Shown here in pieces: positions 5,313-6,228 of a DNA stretch of 6,228 nt; within the stretch, counting starts at the first letter, position 1; every line of letters begins with the position of its first letter. The DNA is from Methylocapsa sp. GTDB lineage: Bacteria; Pseudomonadota; Alphaproteobacteria; Rhizobiales; Beijerinckiaceae. The translations under genes and the position numbers were made by a program. The DNA lies in NCBI GenBank assembly GCA_003162995.1, contig PLUZ01000118.1:1-6228 (forward strand), given 5' to 3'. Below the pieces are notes generated by a model. It was not told where the DNA came from. It searched no databases and was given only the letters and a program-made list of their open reading frames with translations.

Positions 5313-5519
5313 ATGAATTTCGTCCCGGCACAGGCGGAAGCGATGCATATCGTCTTCTCGCCGGCGGAAACCACAGCCAAGGCCGGCGACATGGTCACGT
5401 CGAAGGAACGGATTACAATCACGCCGCCTTACGGAGCCGGGAATTTTTTTATAGTTGCCCTTTTTCGCGAAGCGAGGAATGTCGGCTTGTGCCGCGCTAG
5501 CGACATTCAGGCGGGTTGA
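5313..5519 (+). pseudogene. Short open frame, possible gene remnant
   Basis: A 68-codon frame from ATG 5313, preceded by a G-rich AGGGG close to the start. It is not recognised with confidence. It stays open without a stop all the way back to the DUF4142 TGA at 5253, in the same frame. The first half uses GC-ending codons like real genes (IVFSPAETTAKAGDMVT), while the second half, from about 5440, becomes T-rich and less coding-like. The segment ITITPPYGAGNFFIVALF faintly resembles the end of DUF4384-type domains, and SPAETTAKAGDMVT faintly resembles cupredoxin N-termini; neither is secure. A decayed fragment of a larger gene is the best guess, with a small real gene or chance as alternatives. 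Confidence 0.25.
5477..5508. repeat. Inverted repeat within the DUF4142-HdeD gap
   Basis: Perfect 8-bp arms GAATGTCG (5477-5484) and CGACATTC (5501-5508) enclose a 16-nt loop that can form 3 further pairs (GCT/AGC). No T-run follows on either strand. It lies between convergent genes and could act as a bidirectional transcript-end structure, for example at the 3' end of the HdeD message. Confidence 0.4.
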
Positions 5520-5599
5520 GCGAATATCCGCTTTCCGCCCTTAGCGGCAGTGCGGCTCAGAGTTCTCGATGACCGGAGTTGACCTGATAGCGGTCCTTG

Positions 5600-6211
5600 T
5601 CACGTGAGAGCCGCCTCCTTGCGTGCCTCCAGCGCGATGGCGATGAGCGAGGCTCCGCCGAACACCAAGTCGATCCCGACGAGCAGCCCGAGTGCCCAGA
5701 CGAGCGTCCCTGGCAAGCCGGAGATGATGATACCCGCGAGGATCAAATCGATGACGCCGTTTACCAGAATCCACTCCCATTTGCCCGCCAGCTCGCGGCG
5801 ATGGGCGATGGCGAGGATGATCATCAAAATACCGTCGGCAATGAAATAAGCGATCAGCACATAGGTAAGGATGACCAGACCGCTAGGTAGGGTGACCAGA
5901 CTTTGAAGCGGGTTCCAAAGCAATACGGTGCCGGCCACCAAGGCCACCAGCGCCGAAAGCAGCGACCATCCAAATCCCGGAGCCTGCCGCCCTCTTAATG
6001 TGGAGACGAGGCCCACGATCCCCGCGATAAGGAACAGCCATCCCAGGAAGACAGTGGCGACGATGCCCGCAATGAACGGAAAGACGATCGCGGCAAGCCC
6101 GAGCAGGATTAAAACGATCCCCTCGCCCAGATATAGGCCCCAATGATCGTGCATCGATTTGGTCAGAGCGGCTGACACATTGGAATTGGCCGATGACTGC
6201 GATGGTGACAC
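5600..6211 (-). CDS. HdeD family (DUF308) membrane protein
   Basis: A 203-residue inner-membrane protein, near the usual size of HdeD relatives. Six hydrophobic segments are visible at about residues 24-45, 47-70, 81-99, 108-136, 146-164 and 168-193, arranged as the repeated helix pairs of DUF308. Segments such as GWLFLIAGIVGLVSTL, LIAYFIADGILMIILAI and WEWILVNGVIDLILAGIII fit the family. HdeD is named for acid resistance in E. coli, but the molecular mechanism is unclear and alphaproteobacterial relatives are only linked to stress by context. The start is GTG at 6211, supported by AGGAGG 7 nt upstream (plus-strand 6219-6224). Only 17 nt of upstream sequence are in the window, so its promoter cannot be seen. 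It is convergent with the DUF4142 gene. Confidence 0.9.
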   Translation of the reverse strand: MSPSQSSANSNVSAALTKSMHDHWGLYLGEGIVLILLGLAAIVFPFIAGIVATVFLGWLFLIAGIVGLVSTLRGRQAPGFGWSLLSALVALVAGTVLLWNPLQSLVTLPSGLVILTYVLIAYFIADGILMIILAIAHRRELAGKWEWILVNGVIDLILAGIIISGLPGTLVWALGLLVGIDLVFGGASLIAIALEARKEAALT

Positions 6212-6228
6212 GGCTTGCCCTCCTTTGT

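Larger units (their letters stand above)
5256..5599. other. Convergent intergenic region between the DUF4142 and HdeD genes
   Basis: This 344-bp stretch lies between two convergent genes. It holds the doubtful short reading frame 5313-5519, a hairpin at 5477-5508, and a weaker CCGCT/AGCGG inverted repeat at 5528-5547 (10-nt loop). T-rich runs lie at 5444-5450 and 5461-5465. No classical intrinsic terminator is visible for either gene, and no copy of the ECF promoter element is seen. Confidence 0.6.

Noticed and set aside
5405..5465. GGAAC at 5405 and GGGAAT followed by a T-run at 5439, considered as further ECF promoter copies
   Set aside because: Neither has anything like CATCTAA at the required 21-nt offset, and neither precedes a convincing gene.
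5252..5500. 82-codon plus-strand open frame starting at the DUF4142 stop
   Set aside because: It is out of frame with the more coding-like 5313-5519 frame, its residue composition looks like a shadow frame, and it has no recognisable domain.

Overview
The window looks like chromosomal DNA of an alphaproteobacterium, probably of the Hyphomicrobiales (Rhizobiales). The evidence is the GC-rich coding sequence, the adjacent ycjX and ycjF genes, a FolE whose C-terminal zinc motif reads [11 protein letters not shown], and a DUF4142 plus HdeD-type stress gene set. The genus cannot be named from the sequence alone. No rRNA, tRNA, CRISPR array, transposase or phage gene is visible.

Left part (about 30-2740, minus strand): a two-gene unit. 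It starts with ycjX (DUF463 P-loop NTPase, TTG start at 2740) and continues after 101 bp with ycjF (TIGR01620/DUF697 membrane protein, GTG start at 1136). It closes with a clear intrinsic terminator at 30-52.

Middle (2741-3090): a divergent, partly AT-rich intergenic region. It carries a 7-bp-arm palindrome, a short fragment resembling a Rhizobiales intergenic repeat, and the promoter of the next gene.

Right-centre (3041-5255, plus strand): an ECF sigma factor gene, then folE (GTP cyclohydrolase I), then an exported DUF4142 protein. Each gene is preceded by the same promoter-like element, GGGAAC, then 16 nt, then CATCTAA, with identical spacing in all three. The simplest reading is a small self-contained ECF regulon: the sigma factor activates its own gene, folE and the DUF4142 gene. 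The folE and DUF4142 leaders also match in length (92 and 91 nt from GGAAC to ATG) and share short blocks, so one promoter/leader cassette may have been duplicated. No anti-sigma factor gene is present in the window.

Right end (5256-6211): a 344-bp convergent gap holds a possible gene remnant in frame with the DUF4142 stop, and several hairpins. It is followed by a minus-strand HdeD/DUF308 membrane protein (GTG start at 6211 with a strong Shine-Dalgarno). DUF4142 and HdeD are stress-associated families, so the region reads as an envelope or general-stress island. The most unusual features are the three-copy ECF promoter and the placement of a pterin/folate-pathway enzyme under it.
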